Shown here in pieces: positions 38,031-51,717 of a stretch of 64,000 bases of DNA. The notes beneath the pieces were generated by a model. That model was not told the origin of the DNA, did not search any database, and worked only from the letters and a program-made list of their open reading frames with translations. The position numbers were made by a program, and so were the translations under genes. This DNA comes from Hippasteria phrygiana (taxonomy: Eukaryota > Echinodermata > Asteroidea > Valvatida > Goniasteridae): the NCBI GenBank assembly GCA_037893225.1, contig JAZGUH010000550.1, forward strand, positions 744,001 to 808,000, in the 5' to 3' direction. Each line of letters begins with the position of its first letter. Position 1 is the stretch's first letter.

Positions 38031-40350
38031 ATAAACATTGCGAGGTTTGAATTTTCTCTACAAGTTTTAACTCTAGGAAGCCGCCGATGATTGCAACATG
38101 TAGCGCCAGATCTAAGCTATCCATACATGTCAAAATTACTGCATTTGGTTGATATTTCATGCAATTATGAATGAGTAAAGCAAGTCCATACCCCAGGGAA
38201 TTTGACAGGCATGGAGCAATAAATAAAAGGTAATATGCACACAGATGGTGGCCGGAAAGAAAATAAACATTGCGAGGTTTGAATTTTCTCCACAAGTGTT
38301 AACTCTAAGAAGCCGCCGATAATTGCAACATGTAGCGCCAGATCTAAGCTATCCATACATGTCAAAATTACTGTATTTGGTTGATATTTCATGCAATTAT
38401 GAATGAGTAAAGCAAGTCCATTACCCAGGGAATTTGACATGCATGGAGCAATAAATAGACGGTAATATGTACACAGATGTTGACCGGAAAGAAAATAAAC
38501 ATTGCGAGGTTTGAATTTTCTCCACAAGTTTGAACTCTAAGAAGCCGCCGATGATTGCAACATGTAGCGCCAGATCTAAGCTATCCATACATGTCAAAAT
38601 TACTGCATTTGGTTGATATTTCATGCAATTATGAATGAGTAAAGCAAGACCATACCCCAGGGAATTTGACAGGCATGGAGCAATAAATAGACGGTAATAT
38701 GTACACAGATGTTGGCCGGAAAGAAAATAAACATTGCGAGGTTTGAATTTTCTCCACAAAATTTAACTCTAAGAAGCCGCCGATAATTGCAACATGTAGC
38801 GCCAGATCTAAGCTATCCATACATGTCAAAAATACTGAATTTGGTTGATATTTCATGCAATTATGAATGAGTAAAGCAAGTCCATACCCCAGGGAATTTG
38901 ACATGCATGGAGCAATAAATAGACGGTAATATGTACACAGATGTTGGCCGGAAAGAAAATAAACATTGCGAGGTTTGAATTTTCTCCACAAGTTTGAACT
39001 CTAAGAAGCCGCCGATGATTGCAACATGTAGCGCCAGATCTAAGCTATCCATACATGTCAAAATTACTGCATTTGGTTGATATTTCATGCAATTATGAAT
39101 GAGTAAAGCAAGTCCCTACCCCAGGGAATTTGACATGCATGGAGCAATAAATAAAAGGTAATATGCACACAGATGGTGGCCGGAAAGAAAATAAACATTG
39201 CGAGGTTTGAATTTTCTCCACAAGTGTTAACTCTAAGAAGCCGCCGATCATTGCAACATGTAGCGCCAGATCTAAGCTATCCGTACATGTCAAAATTACT
39301 GTTTTTGGTTGATATTTCATGCAATTATGAATGAGTAAAGCAAGACCATACCCCAGGGAATTTGACAGGCATGGAGCAATAAATAGACGGTAATATGCAC
39401 ACAGATGTTTGCCCGAAAGAAAATAAACATTGCGAGGTTTGAATTTTCTCCACAAGTGTTAACTCTAAGAAGCCGCCGATAATTGCAACATGTAGCGCCA
39501 GGTCTAAGCTATCCATACATGTCAAAATTACTGAATTTGGTTAATATTTCATGCAATTATGAATGAGTAAAGCTAGTCCATACCCCAGGGAATTTGACAT
39601 GCATGGAGCAATAAATAGACGGTAACATGTACACAGATGTTGGCCGGAAAGAAAATAAACATTGCGAGGTTTGAATTTTCTCCACAAGTTTTAACTCTAG
39701 GAAGCCGCCGATGATTGCAACATGTAGCGCCAGATCTAAGCTATACATACATGTCAAAATTACTGCATTTGGTTGATATTTCATGCAATTATGAATGAGT
39801 AAAGCAAGTCCATACCCCAGGGAATTTGACATGCATGGAGCAATAAATAGACGGTAATATGTACACAGATGTTGGCCGGAAAGAAAATAAACATTGCGAG
39901 GTTTGAATTTTCTCCACAAGTTTGAACTCTAAGAAGCCGCCGATGATTGCAACATGTAGCGCCAGATCTAAGCTATCCATACATGTCAAAATTACTGAAT
40001 TTGGTTGATATTTCATGCAATTATGAATGAGTAAAACAAGTCCATTCCCCAGGGAATTTGACAGGCATGGAGCAATAAATAGACGGTAACATGTACACAG
40101 ATGTTGGCCGGAAAGAAAATAAACATTGCGAGGTTTGAATTTTCTCCACAAGTTTTAACTCTAAGAAGCCGCCGATAATTGCAACATGTAGCGCCAGATC
40201 TAAGCTATCCATACATGCCAAAATTACTGTATTTGGTTGATATTTCATGCAATTATGAATGAGTAAAGCAAGACCATACCCCAGGGAATTTGACAGGCAT
40301 GGAGCAATAAATAGACGGTAATATGCACACAGATGTTTGCCCGAAAGAAA
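38031..40350. repeat. Mixed block, counterpart of 30144-32463
   Basis: Ten monomers that repeat the mixed block of the left copy at +7887 bp as far as 40177, with all four rare variants (39116, 39249, 39303, 39543). From 40178 the sequence leaves the homology: the monomer at 40119 has CCATACATGCC, TGTATTT, GCAAGACC and GTTTGCCCG (TGCCCG at 40338), an M7 form. Confidence 0.85.
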
Positions 40351-41741
40351 ATAAACATTGCGAGGTTTGAATTTTCTCCACAAGTTTGAACTCTAAGAAG
40401 CCGCCGATGATTGCAACATGTAGCGCCAGATCTAAGCTATCCATACATGTCAAAATTACTGCATTTGGTTGATATTTCATGCAATTATGAATGAGTAAAG
40501 CAAGTCCATTCCCCAGGGAATTTGACATGCATGGAGCAATAAATAGACGGTAACATGTACACAGATGTTGGCCGGAAAGAAAATAAACATTGCGAGGTTT
40601 GAATTTTCTCTACAAGTTTTAACTCTGGGAAGCCGCCGATGATTGCAACATGTAGCGCCAGATCTAAGCTATACATACATGTCAAAATTACTGCATTTGG
40701 TTGATATTTCATGCAATTATGAATGAGTAAAGCAAGTCCATACCCCAGGGAATTTGACATGCATGGAGCAATAAATAGACGGTAATATGTACACAGATGT
40801 TGACCGGAAAGAAAATAAACATTGCGAGGTTTGAATTTTCTCCACAAGTTTGAACTCTAAGAAGCCGCCGATGATTGCAACATGTAGCGCCAGATCTAAG
40901 CTATCCATACATGTCAAAATTACTGCATTTGGTTGATATTTCATGCAATTATGAATGAGTAAAGCAATACCATACCCCAGGGAATTTGACAGGCATGGAG
41001 CAATAAATAAAAGGTAATATGCACACAGATGTTGGCCGGAAAGAAAATAAACATTGCGAGGTTTGAATTTTCTCCACAAAATTTAACTCTAAGAAGCCGC
41101 CGATAATTGCAACATGTAGCGCCAGATCTAAGCTATCCATACATGTCAAAATTACTGAATTTGGTTGATATTTCATGCAATTATGAATGAGTAAAACAAG
41201 TCCATTCCCCAGGGAATTTGACAGGCATGGAGCAATAAATAGACGGTAACATGTACACAGATGTTGGCCGGAAAGAAAATAAACATTGCGAGGTTTGAAT
41301 TTTCTCCACAAGTTTTAACTCTAAGAAGCCGCCGATAATTGCAACATGTAGCGCCAGATCTAAGCTATCCATACATGTCAAAATTACTGTATTTGGTTGA
41401 TATTTCATGCAATTATGAATGAGTAAAGCAAGTCATACCCCAGGGAATTTGACAGGCATGGAGCAATAAATAAAAGGTAATATGCACACAGATGTTGGCC
41501 GGAAAGAAAATAAACATTGCGAGGTTTGAATTTTCTCTACAAGTTTTAACTCTAGGAAGCCGCCGATGATTGCAACATGTAGCGCCAGATCTAAGCTATC
41601 CATACATGTCAAAATTACTGCATTTGGTTGATATTTCATGCAATTATGAATGAGTAAAGCAAGTCCATACCCCAGGGAATTTGACAGGCATGGAGCAATA
41701 AATAAAAGGTAATATGCACACAGATGGTGGCCGGAAAGAAA
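40351..41741. repeat. M3-M6 run followed by the 231-bp cassette
   Basis: M7-like sequence is followed directly by M3 (40351), M4 (40583), M5 (40815) and M6 (41047). M1 and M2 are missing, a further in-register deletion of two monomers. The 231-bp monomer (41279) and its TTCTCTAC/CTCTAGGAAG partner (41510) follow. Confidence 0.87.
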
Positions 41742-42902
41742 ATAAACATTGCGAGGTTTGAATTTTCTCCACAAGTGTTAACTCTAAGAAGCCGCTGATA
41801 ATTGCAACATGTAGCGCCAGATCTAAGCTATCCATACATGTCAAAATTACTGTATTTGGTTGATATTTCATGCAATTATGAATGAGTAAAGCAAGTCCAT
41901 TACCCCAGGGAATTTGACATGCATGGAGCAATAAATAGACGGTAATATGTACACAGATGTTGACCGGAAAGAAAATAAACATTGCGAGGTTTGAATTTTC
42001 TCCACAAGTTTGAACTCTAAGAAGCCGCCGATGATTGCAACATGTAGCGCCAGATCTAAGCTATCCATACATGTCAAAATTACTGCATTTGGTTGATATT
42101 TCATGCAATTATGAATGAGTAAAGCAAGACCATACCCCAGGGAATTTGACAGGCATGGAGCAATAAATAGACGGTAATATGTACACAGATGTTGGCCGGA
42201 AAGAAAATAAACATTGCGAGGTTTGAATTTTCTCCACAAAATTTAACTCTAAGAAGCCGCCGATAATTGCAACATGTAGCGCCAGATCTAAGCTATCCAT
42301 ACATGTCAAAAATACTGAATTTGGTTGATATTTCATGCAATTATGAATGAGTAAAGCAAGTCCATACCCCAGGGAATTTGACATGCATGGAGCAATAAAT
42401 AGACGGTAATATGTACACAGATGTTGGCCGGAAAGAAAATAAACATTGCGAGGTTTGAATTTTCTCCACAAGTTTGAACTCTAAGAAGCCGCCGATGATT
42501 GCAACATGTAGCGCCAGATCTAAGCTATCCATACATGTCAAAATTACTGCATTTGGTTGATATTTCATGCAATTATGAATGAGTAAAGCAAGTCCATACC
42601 CCAGGGAATTTGACAGGCATGGAGCAATAAATAAAAGGTAATATGCACACAGATGGTGGCCGGAAAGAAAATAAACATTGCGAGGTTTGAATTTTCTCCA
42701 CAAGTGTTAACTCTAAGAAGCCGCCGATAATTGCAACATGTAGCGCCAGATCTAAGCTATCCGTACATGTCAAAATTACTGTATTTGGTTGATATTTCAT
42801 GCAATTATGAATGAGTAAAGCAAGTCCATACCCCAGGGAATTTGACAGGCATGGAGCAATAAATAAAAGGTAATATGCACACAGATGGTGGCCGGAAAGA
42901 AA
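41742..42902. repeat. 5-monomer tandem duplication, left copy (1161 bp)
   Basis: Monomers at 41742 (233 bp), 41975, 42207, 42439 and 42671. The first has two unusual variants, GCCGCTGAT (C-to-T at 41796) and an extra C in CCATTACCCC, which account for the 1161-bp length. By sequence the homology extends slightly left, to about 41622. Confidence 0.92.
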
Positions 42903-44063
42903 ATAAACATTGCGAGGTTTGAATTTTCTCCACAAGTGTTAACTCTAAGAAGCCGCTGATAATTGCAACATGTAGCGCCAGATCTAAGCTATCCATACAT
43001 GTCAAAATTACTGTATTTGGTTGATATTTCATGCAATTATGAATGAGTAAAGCAAGTCCATTACCCCAGGGAATTTGACATGCATGGAGCAATAAATAGA
43101 CGGTAATATGTACACAGATGTTGACCGGAAAGAAAATAAACATTGCGAGGTTTGAATTTTCTCCACAAGTTTGAACTCTAAGAAGCCGCCGATGATTGCA
43201 ACATGTAGCGCCAGATCTAAGCTATCCATACATGTCAAAATTACTGCATTTGGTTGATATTTCATGCAATTATGAATGAGTAAAGCAAGACCATACCCCA
43301 GGGAATTTGACAGGCATGGAGCAATAAATAGACGGTAATATGTACACAGATGTTGGCCGGAAAGAAAATAAACATTGCGAGGTTTGAATTTTCTCCACAA
43401 AATTTAACTCTAAGAAGCCGCCGATAATTGCAACATGTAGCGCCAGATCTAAGCTATCCATACATGTCAAAAATACTGAATTTGGTTGATATTTCATGCA
43501 ATTATGAATGAGTAAAGCAAGTCCATACCCCAGGGAATTTGACATGCATGGAGCAATAAATAGACGGTAATATGTACACAGATGTTGGCCGGAAAGAAAA
43601 TAAACATTGCGAGGTTTGAATTTTCTCCACAAGTTTGAACTCTAAGAAGCCGCCGATGATTGCAACATGTAGCGCCAGATCTAAGCTATCCATACATGTC
43701 AAAATTACTGCATTTGGTTGATATTTCATGCAATTATGAATGAGTAAAGCAAGTCCATACCCCAGGGAATTTGACAGGCATGGAGCAATAAATAAAAGGT
43801 AATATGCACACAGATGGTGGCCGGAAAGAAAATAAACATTGCGAGGTTTGAATTTTCTCCACAAGTGTTAACTCTAAGAAGCCGCCGATAATTGCAACAT
43901 GTAGCGCCAGATCTAAGCTATCCGTACATGTCAAAATTACTGTATTTGGTTGATATTTCATGCAATTATGAATGAGTAAAGCAAGACCATACCCCAGGGA
44001 ATTTGACATGCATGGAGCAATAAATAGACGGTAATATGTACACAGATGTTGGCCGGAAAGAAA
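42903..44063. repeat. 5-monomer tandem duplication, right copy (1161 bp)
   Basis: Repeats the left copy, with GCCGCTGAT at 42957 (1161 bp after 41796) and the same extra C. These are the only two monomers in the window with that insertion. Homology ends near 43985, where GCAAGACC replaces GCAAGTCC. Confidence 0.92.
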
Positions 44064-45919
44064 ATAAACATTGCGAGGTTTGAATTTTCTCCACAAGTTT
44101 GAACTCTAAGAAGCCGCCGATGATTGCAACATGTAGCGCCAGATCTAAGCTATACATACATGTCAAAATTACTGCATTTGGTTGATATTTCATGCAATTA
44201 TGAATGAGTAAAGCAAGTCCATACCCCAGGGAATTTGACATGCATGGAGCAATAAATAGACGGTAATATGTACACAATTGTTGACCGGAAAGAAAATAAA
44301 CATTGCGAGGTTTGAATTTTCTCCACAAGTTTGAACTCTAAGAAGCCGCCGATGATTGCAACATGTAGCGCCAGATCTAAGCTATCCATACATGTCAAAA
44401 TTACTGCATTTGGTTGATATTTCATGCAATTATGAATGAGTAAAGCAATACCATGCCCCAGGGAATTTGACAGGCATGGAGCAATAAATAAAAGGTAATA
44501 TGCACACAGATGTTGGCCGGAAAGAAAATAAACATTGCGAGGTTTGAATTTTCTCCACAAAATTTAACTCTAAGAAGCCGCCGATAATTGCAACATGTAG
44601 CGCCAGATCTAAGCTATCCATACATGTCAAAATTACTGAATTTGGTTGATATTTCATGCAATTATGAATGAGTAAAACAAGTCCATTCCCCAGGGAATTT
44701 GACAGGCATGGAGCAATAAATAGACGGTAACATGTACACAGATGTTGGCCGGAAAGAAAATAAACATTGCGAGGTTTGAATTTTCTCCACAAGTTTTAAC
44801 TCTAAGAAGCCGCCGATAATTGCAACATGTAGCGCCAGATCTAAGCTATCCATACATGTCAAAATTACTGTATTTGGTTGATATTTCATGCAATTATGAA
44901 TGAGTAAAGCAAGTCCATTACCCAGGGAATTTGACATGCATGGAGCAATAAATAGACGGTAATATGTACACAGATGTTGACCGGAAAGAAAATAAACATT
45001 GCGAGGTTTGAATTTTCTCCACAAGTTTGAACTCTAAGAAGCCGCCGATGATTGCAACATGTAGCGCCAGATCTAAGCTATCCATACATGTCAAAATTAC
45101 TGCATTTGGTTGATATTTCATGCAATTATGAATGAGTAAAGCAAGACCATACCCCAGGGAATTTGACAGGCATGGAGCAATAAATAGACGGTAATATGTA
45201 CACAGATGTTGGCCGGAAAGAAAATAAACATTGCGAGGTTTGAATTTTCTCCACAAAATTTAACTCTAAGAAGCCGCCGATAATTGCAACATGTAGCGCC
45301 AGATCTAAGCTATCCATACATGTCAAAAATACTGAATTTGGTTGATATTTCATGCAATTATGAATGAGTAAAGCAAGTCCATACCCCAGGGAATTTGACA
45401 TGCATGGAGCAATAAATAGACGGTAATATGTACACAGATGTTGGCCGGAAAGAAAATAAACATTGCGAGGTTTGAATTTTCTCCACAAGTTTTAACTCTA
45501 AGAAGCCGCCGATGATTGCAACATGTAGCGCCAGATCTAAGCTATCCATACATGTCAAAATTACTGCATTTGGTTGATATTTCATGCAATTATGAATGAG
45601 TAAAGCAAGTCCATACCCCAGGGAATTTGACAGGCATGGAGCAATAAATAAAAGGTAATATGCACACAGATGGTGGCCGGAAAGAAAATAAACATTGCGA
45701 GGTTTGAATTTTCTCCACAAGTGTTAACTCTAAGAAGCCGCCGATAATTGCAACATGTAGCGCCAGATCTAAGCTATCCGTACATGTCAAAATTACTGTA
45801 TTTGGTTGATATTTCATGCAATTATGAATGAGTAAAGCAAGACCATACCCCAGGGAATTTGACAGGCATGGAGCAATAAATAGACGGTAATATGCACACA
45901 GATGTTTGCCCGAAAGAAA
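44064..45919. repeat. Eight-monomer mixed block
   Basis: Monomers at 44064, 44296 (M5-like), 44528 (M6), 44760, 44992 (S4-like), 45224 (S5-like), 45456 and 45688 (ends GTTTGCCCG). The first carries a private change making CAATTG (44275-44280, an MfeI site). The second has a private CCATGCCCC (44451-44459). It is a transitional patch combining S and M types. Confidence 0.85.
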
Positions 45920-47311
45920 ATAAACATTGCGAGGTTTGAATTTTCTCCACAAGTGTTAACTCTAAGAAGCCGCCGATAATTGCAACATGTAGCGCCAGGT
46001 CTAAGCTATCCATACATGTCAAAATTACTGAATTTGGTTGATATTTCATGCAATTATGAATGAGTAAAGCTAGTCCATACCCCAGGGAATTTGACATGCA
46101 TGGAGCAATAAATAGACGGTAACATGTACACAGATGTTGGCCGGAAAGAAAATAAACATTGCGAGGTTTGAATTTTCTCCACAAGTTTTAACTCTAGGAA
46201 GCCGCCGATGATTGCAACATGTAGCGCCAGATCTAAGCTATACATACATGTCAAAATTACTGCATTTGGTTGATATTTCATGCAATTATGAATGAGTAAA
46301 GCAAGTCCATACCCCAGGGAATTTGACATGCATGGAGCAATAAATAGACGGTAATATGTACACAGATGTTGGCCGGAAAGAAAATAAACATTGCGAGGTT
46401 TGAATTTTCTCCACAAGTTTGAACTCTAAGAAGCCGCCGATGATTGCAACATGTAGCGCCAGATCTAAGCTATCCATACATGTCAAAATTACTGCATTTG
46501 GTTGATATTTCATGCAATTATGAATGAGTAAAGCAAGTCCATTCCCCAGGGAATTTGACATGCATGGAGCAATAAATAGACGGTAACATGTACACAGATG
46601 TTGGCCGGAAAGAAAATAAACATTGCGAGGTTTGAATTTTCTCTACAAGTTTTAACTCTGGGAAGCCGCCGATGATTGCAACATGTAGCGCCAGATCTAA
46701 GCTATACATACATGTCAAAATTACTGCATTTGGTTGATATTTCATGCAATTATGAATGAGTAAAGCAAGTCCATACCCCAGGGAATTTGACATGCATGGA
46801 GCAATAAATAGACGGTAATATGTACACAGATGTTGACCGGAAAGAAAATAAACATTGCGAGGTTTGAATTTTCTCCACAAGTTTGAACTCTAAGAAGCCG
46901 CCGATGATTGCAACATGTAGCGCCAGATCTAAGCTATCCATACATGTCAAAATTACTGCATTTGGTTGATATTTCATGCAATTATGAATGAGTAAAGCAA
47001 GTCAATACCCCAGGGAATTTGACAGGCATGGAGCAATAAATAAAAGGTAATATGCACACAGATGGTGGCCGGAAAGAAAATAAACATTGCGAGGTTTGAA
47101 TTTTCTCCACAAGTGTTAACTCTAAGAAGCCGCCGATAATTGCAACATGTAGCGCCAGATCTAAGCTATCCGTACATGTCAAAATTACTGTATTTGGTTG
47201 ATATTTCATGCAATTATGAATGAGTAAAGCAAGACCATACCCCAGGGAATTTGACAGGCATGGAGCAATAAATAGACGGTAATATGCACACAGATGTTTG
47301 CCCGAAAGAAA
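45920..47311. repeat. 6-monomer M unit, copy 1 (1392 bp)
   Basis: M1 (45920), M2, M3 and M4 are typical. The fifth (46848) has GTCAATACC, a private change, and AAAAGG with GATGGTGG. The sixth (47080) is an S1-like monomer ending GTTTGCCCG. TGCCCG at 45907 and 47299 are 1392 bp apart. Confidence 0.9.
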
Positions 47312-48703
47312 ATAAACATTGCGAGGTTTGAATTTTCTCCACAAGTGTTAACTCTAAGAAGCCGCCGATAATTGCAACATGTAGCGCCAGGTCTAAGCTA
47401 TCCATACATGTCAAAATTACTGAATTTGGTTGATATTTCATGCAATTATGAATGAGTAAAGCTAGTCCATACCCCAGGGAATTTGACATGCATGGAGCAA
47501 TAAATAGACGGTAACATGTACACAGATGTTGGCCGGAAAGAAAATAAACATTGCGAGGTTTGAATTTTCTCCACAAGTTTTAACTCTAGGAAGCCGCCGA
47601 TGATTGCAACATGTAGCGCCAGATCTAAGCTATACATACATGTCAAAATTACTGCATTTGGTTGATATTTCATGCAATTATGAATGAGTAAAGCAAGTCC
47701 ATACCCCAGGGAATTTGACATGCATGGAGCAATAAATAGACGGTAATATGTACACAGATGTTGGCCGGAAAGAAAATAAACATTGCGAGGTTTGAATTTT
47801 CTCCACAAGTTTGAACTCTAAGAAGCCGCCGATGATTGCAACATGTAGCGCCAGATCTAAGCTATCCATACATGTCAAAATTACTGCATTTGGTTGATAT
47901 TTCATGCAATTATGAATGAGTAAAGCAAGTCCATTCCCCAGGGAATTTGACATGCATGGAGCAATAAATAGACGGTAACATGTACACAGATGTTGGCCGG
48001 AAAGAAAATAAACATTGCGAGGTTTGAATTTTCTCTACAAGTTTTAACTCTGGGAAGCCGCCGATGATTGCAACATGTAGCGCCAGATCTAAGCTATACA
48101 TACATGTCAAAATTACTGCATTTGGTTGATATTTCATGCAATTATGAATGAGTAAAGCAAGTCCATACCCCAGGGAATTTGACATGCATGGAGCAATAAA
48201 TAGACGGTAATATGTACACAGATGTTGACCGGAAAGAAAATAAACATTGCGAGGTTTGAATTTTCTCCACAAGTTTGAACTCTAAGAAGCCGCCGATGAT
48301 TGCAACATGTAGCGCCAGATCTAAGCTATCCATACATGTCAAAATTACTGCATTTGGTTGATATTTCATGCAATTATGAATGAGTAAAGCAAGACCATAC
48401 CCCAGGGAATTTGACAGGCATGGAGCAATAAATAAAAGGTAATATGCACACAGATGTTGGCCGGAAAGAAAATAAACATTGCGAGGTTTGAATTTTCTCC
48501 ACAAAATTTAACTCTAAGAAGCCGCCGATAATTGCAACATGTAGCGCCAGATCTAAGCTATCCATACATGTCAAAATTACTGAATTTGGTTGATATTTCA
48601 TGCAATTATGAATGAGTAAAACAAGTCCATTCCCCAGGGAATTTGACAGGCATGGAGCAATAAATAGACGGTAACATGTACACAGATGTTGGCCGGAAAG
48701 AAA
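47312..48703. repeat. M1-M6 run (1392 bp)
   Basis: M1 (47312), M2, M3, M4, an M5 form with GCAAGACC (48240) and M6 (48472). No M7 follows. The 231-bp cassette monomer comes next, so the two adjoining six-monomer blocks share only their first four members. Confidence 0.9.
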
Positions 48704-50557
48704 ATAAACATTGCGAGGTTTGAATTTTCTCCACAAGTTTTAACTCTAAGAAGCCGCCGATAATTGCAACATGTAGCGCCAGATCTAAGCTATCCATACA
48801 TGTCAAAATTACTGTATTTGGTTGATATTTCATGCAATTATGAATGAGTAAAGCAAGTCATACCCCAGGGAATTTGACAGGCATGGAGCAATAAATAAAA
48901 GGTAATATGCACACAGATGTTGGCCGGAAAGAAAATAAACATTGCGAGGTTTGAATTTTCTCTACAAGTTTTAACTCTAGGAAGCCGCCGATGATTGCAA
49001 CATGTAGCGCCAGATCTAAGCTATCCATACATGTCAAAATTACTGCATTTGGTTGATATTTCATGCAATTATGAATGAGTAAAGCAAGTCCATACCCCAG
49101 GGAATTTGACAGGCATGGAGCAATAAATAAAAGGTAATATGCACACAGATGGTGGCCGGAAAGAAAATAAACATTGCGAGGTTTGAATTTTCTCCACAAG
49201 TGTTAACTCTAAGAAGCCGCCGATAATTGCAACATGTAGCGCCAGATCTAAGCTATCCATACATGTCAAAATTACTGTATTTGGTTGATATTTCATGCAA
49301 TTATGAATGAGTAAAGCAAGTCATACCCCAGGGAATTTGACAGGCATGGAGCAATAAATAGAAGGTAATATGCACACAGATGTTGGCCGGAAAGAAAATA
49401 AACATTGCGAGGTTTGAATTTTCTCCACAAGTTTTAACTCTAAGAAGCCGCCGATAATTGCAACATGTAGCGCCAGATCTAAGCTATCCATACATGTCAA
49501 AATTACTGAATTTGGTTGATATTTCATGCAATTATGAATGAGTAAAACAAGTCCATTCCCCAGGGAATTTGACATGCATGGAGCAATAAATAGACGGTAA
49601 CATGTACACAGATGTTGGCCGGAAAGAAAATAAACATTGCGAGGTTTGAATTTTCTCTACAAGTTTTAACTCTGGGAAGCCGCCGATGATTGCAACATGT
49701 AGCGCCAGATCTAAGCTATACATACATGTCAAAATTACTGCATTTGGTTGATATTTCATGCAATTATGAATGAGTAAAGCAAGTCCATACCCCAGGGAAT
49801 TTGACATGCATGGAGCAATAAATAGACGGTAATATGTACACAGATGTTGACCGGAAAGAAAATAAACATTGCGAGGTTTGAATTTTCTCCACAAGTTTGA
49901 ACTCTAAGAAGCCGCCGATGATTGCAACATGTAGCGCCAGATCTAAGCTATCCATACATGTCAAAATTACTGCATTTGGTTGATATTTCATGCAATTATG
50001 AATGAGTAAAGCAAGACCATACCCCAGGGAATTTGACAGGCATGGAGCAATAAATAGACGGTAATATGTACACAGATGTTGGCCGGAAAGAAAATAAACA
50101 TTGCGAGGTTTGAATTTTCTCCACAAAATTTAACTCTAAGAAGCCGCCGATAATTGCAACATGTAGCGCCAGATCTAAGCTATCCATACATGTCAAAATT
50201 ACTGAATTTGGTTGATATTTCATGCAATTATGAATGAGTAAAGCAAGTCCATACCCCAGGGAATTTGACATGCATGGAGCAATAAATAGACGGTAATATG
50301 TACACAGATGTTGGCCGGAAAGAAAATAAACATTGCGAGGTTTGAATTTTCTCCACAAGTTTGAACTCTAAGAAGCCGCCGATGATTGCAACATGTAGCG
50401 CCAGATCTAAGCTATCCATACATGTCAAAATTACTGCATTTGGTTGATATTTCATGCAATTATGAATGAGTAAAGCAAGTCCATACCCCAGGGAATTTGA
50501 CAGGCATGGAGCAATAAATAAAAGGTAATATGCACACAGATGGTGGCCGGAAAGAAA
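48704..50557. repeat. Eight-monomer mixed block with 231-bp cassette
   Basis: 231-bp monomer (48704) with its partner (48935), a second 231-bp monomer with GTGTT (49167), then 49398 (GTAAAAC, CCATTCC), 49630 (S2/M4-like), 49862 (S4-like), 50094 and 50326. The part from 48472 to about 50050 reappears at +8582 bp (57054 onward), although the two are not adjacent. Confidence 0.85.
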
Positions 50558-51717
50558 ATAAACATTGCGAGGTTTGAATTTTCTCCACAAGTGTTAACTC
50601 TAAGAAGCCGCCGATAATTGCAACATGTAGCGCCAGATCTAAGCTATCCGTACATGTCAAAATTACTGTATTTGGTTGATATTTCATGCAATTATGAATG
50701 AGTAAAGCAAGTCCATACCGCAGGGAATTTGACATGCATGGAGCAATAAATAGACGGTAATATGTACACAGATGTTGACCGGAAAGAAAATAAACATTGC
50801 GAGGTTTGAATTTTCTCCACAAGTTTGAACTCTAAGAAGCCGCCGATGATTGCAACATGTAGCGCCAGATCTAAGCTATCCATACATGTCAAAATTACTG
50901 CATTTGGTTGATATTTCATGCAATTATGAATGAGTAAAGCAAGACCATACCCCAGGGAATTTGACAGGCATGGAGCAATAAATAGACGGTAATATGCACA
51001 CAGATGTTTGCCCGAAAGAAAATAAACATTGCGAGGTTTGAATTTTCTCCACAAGTGTTAACTCTAAGAAGCCGCCGATAATTGCAACATGTAGCGCCAG
51101 GTCTAAGCTATCCATACATGTCAAAATTACTGAATTTGGTTGATATTTCATGCAATTATGAATGAGTAAAGCTAGTCCATACCCCAGGGAATTTGACATA
51201 CATGGAGCAATAAATAGACGGTAACATGTACACAGATGTTGGCCGGAAAGAAAATAAACATTGCGAGGTTTGAATTTTCTCCACAAGTTTTAACTCTAGG
51301 AAGCCGCCGATGATTGCAACATGTAGCGCCAGATCTAAGCTATACATACATGTCAAAATTACTGCATTTGGTTGATATTTCATGCAATTATGAATGAGTA
51401 AAGCAAGTCAATTCCCCAGGGAATTTGACATGCATGGAGCAATAAATAGACGGTAATATGTACACAGATGTTGGCCGGAAAGAAAATAAACATTGCGAGG
51501 TTTGAATTTGCTCTACAAGTTTTAACTCTGGGAAGCCGCCGATGATTGCAACATGTAGCGCCAGATCTAAGCTATACATATATGTCAAAATTACTGCATT
51601 TGGTTGATATTTCATGCAATTATGAATGAGTAAAGCAAGTCCATACCCCAGGGAATTTGACAGGCATGGAGCAATAAATAAAAGGTAATATGCACACAGA
51701 TGGTGGCCGGAAAGAAA
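50558..51717. repeat. 5-monomer tandem duplication, left copy (1160 bp)
   Basis: Shares with the next 1160 bp the private variants CCGCAGGG (50720 and 51880), GACATACATGG (51200 and 52360) and GTTTGCCCG (51009 and 52169). Its last two monomers (51254, 51486) diverge from the right copy: GTCAATTCCCC, TTTGAATTTGCTC (51510) and CATATATGTC (51581). Confidence 0.9.
51254..51717. repeat. Locally divergent monomer pair
   Basis: Two adjacent monomers collect several changes seen nowhere else: GTCAATTCCCC (about 51407-51417), T-to-G at 51510 in TTTGCTC, and C-to-T at 51581 giving CATATATGTC. The second is also a hybrid of the TTCTCTAC/CTCTGGG type following an M2-type tail. It lies at the seam of the 1160-bp duplication. 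Confidence 0.85.

Larger units (their letters stand above)
32291..40177. repeat. 34-monomer tandem duplication, right copy (7887 bp)
   Basis: Tandem partner of 24635-32290. It is one monomer longer: a 231-bp monomer at 37800-38030 has no counterpart in the left copy, where the equivalent point is 30143/30144. Elsewhere the internal order of monomers is the same, including the truncated third 7-monomer unit and the M6/M3 hybrid. Confidence 0.92.
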
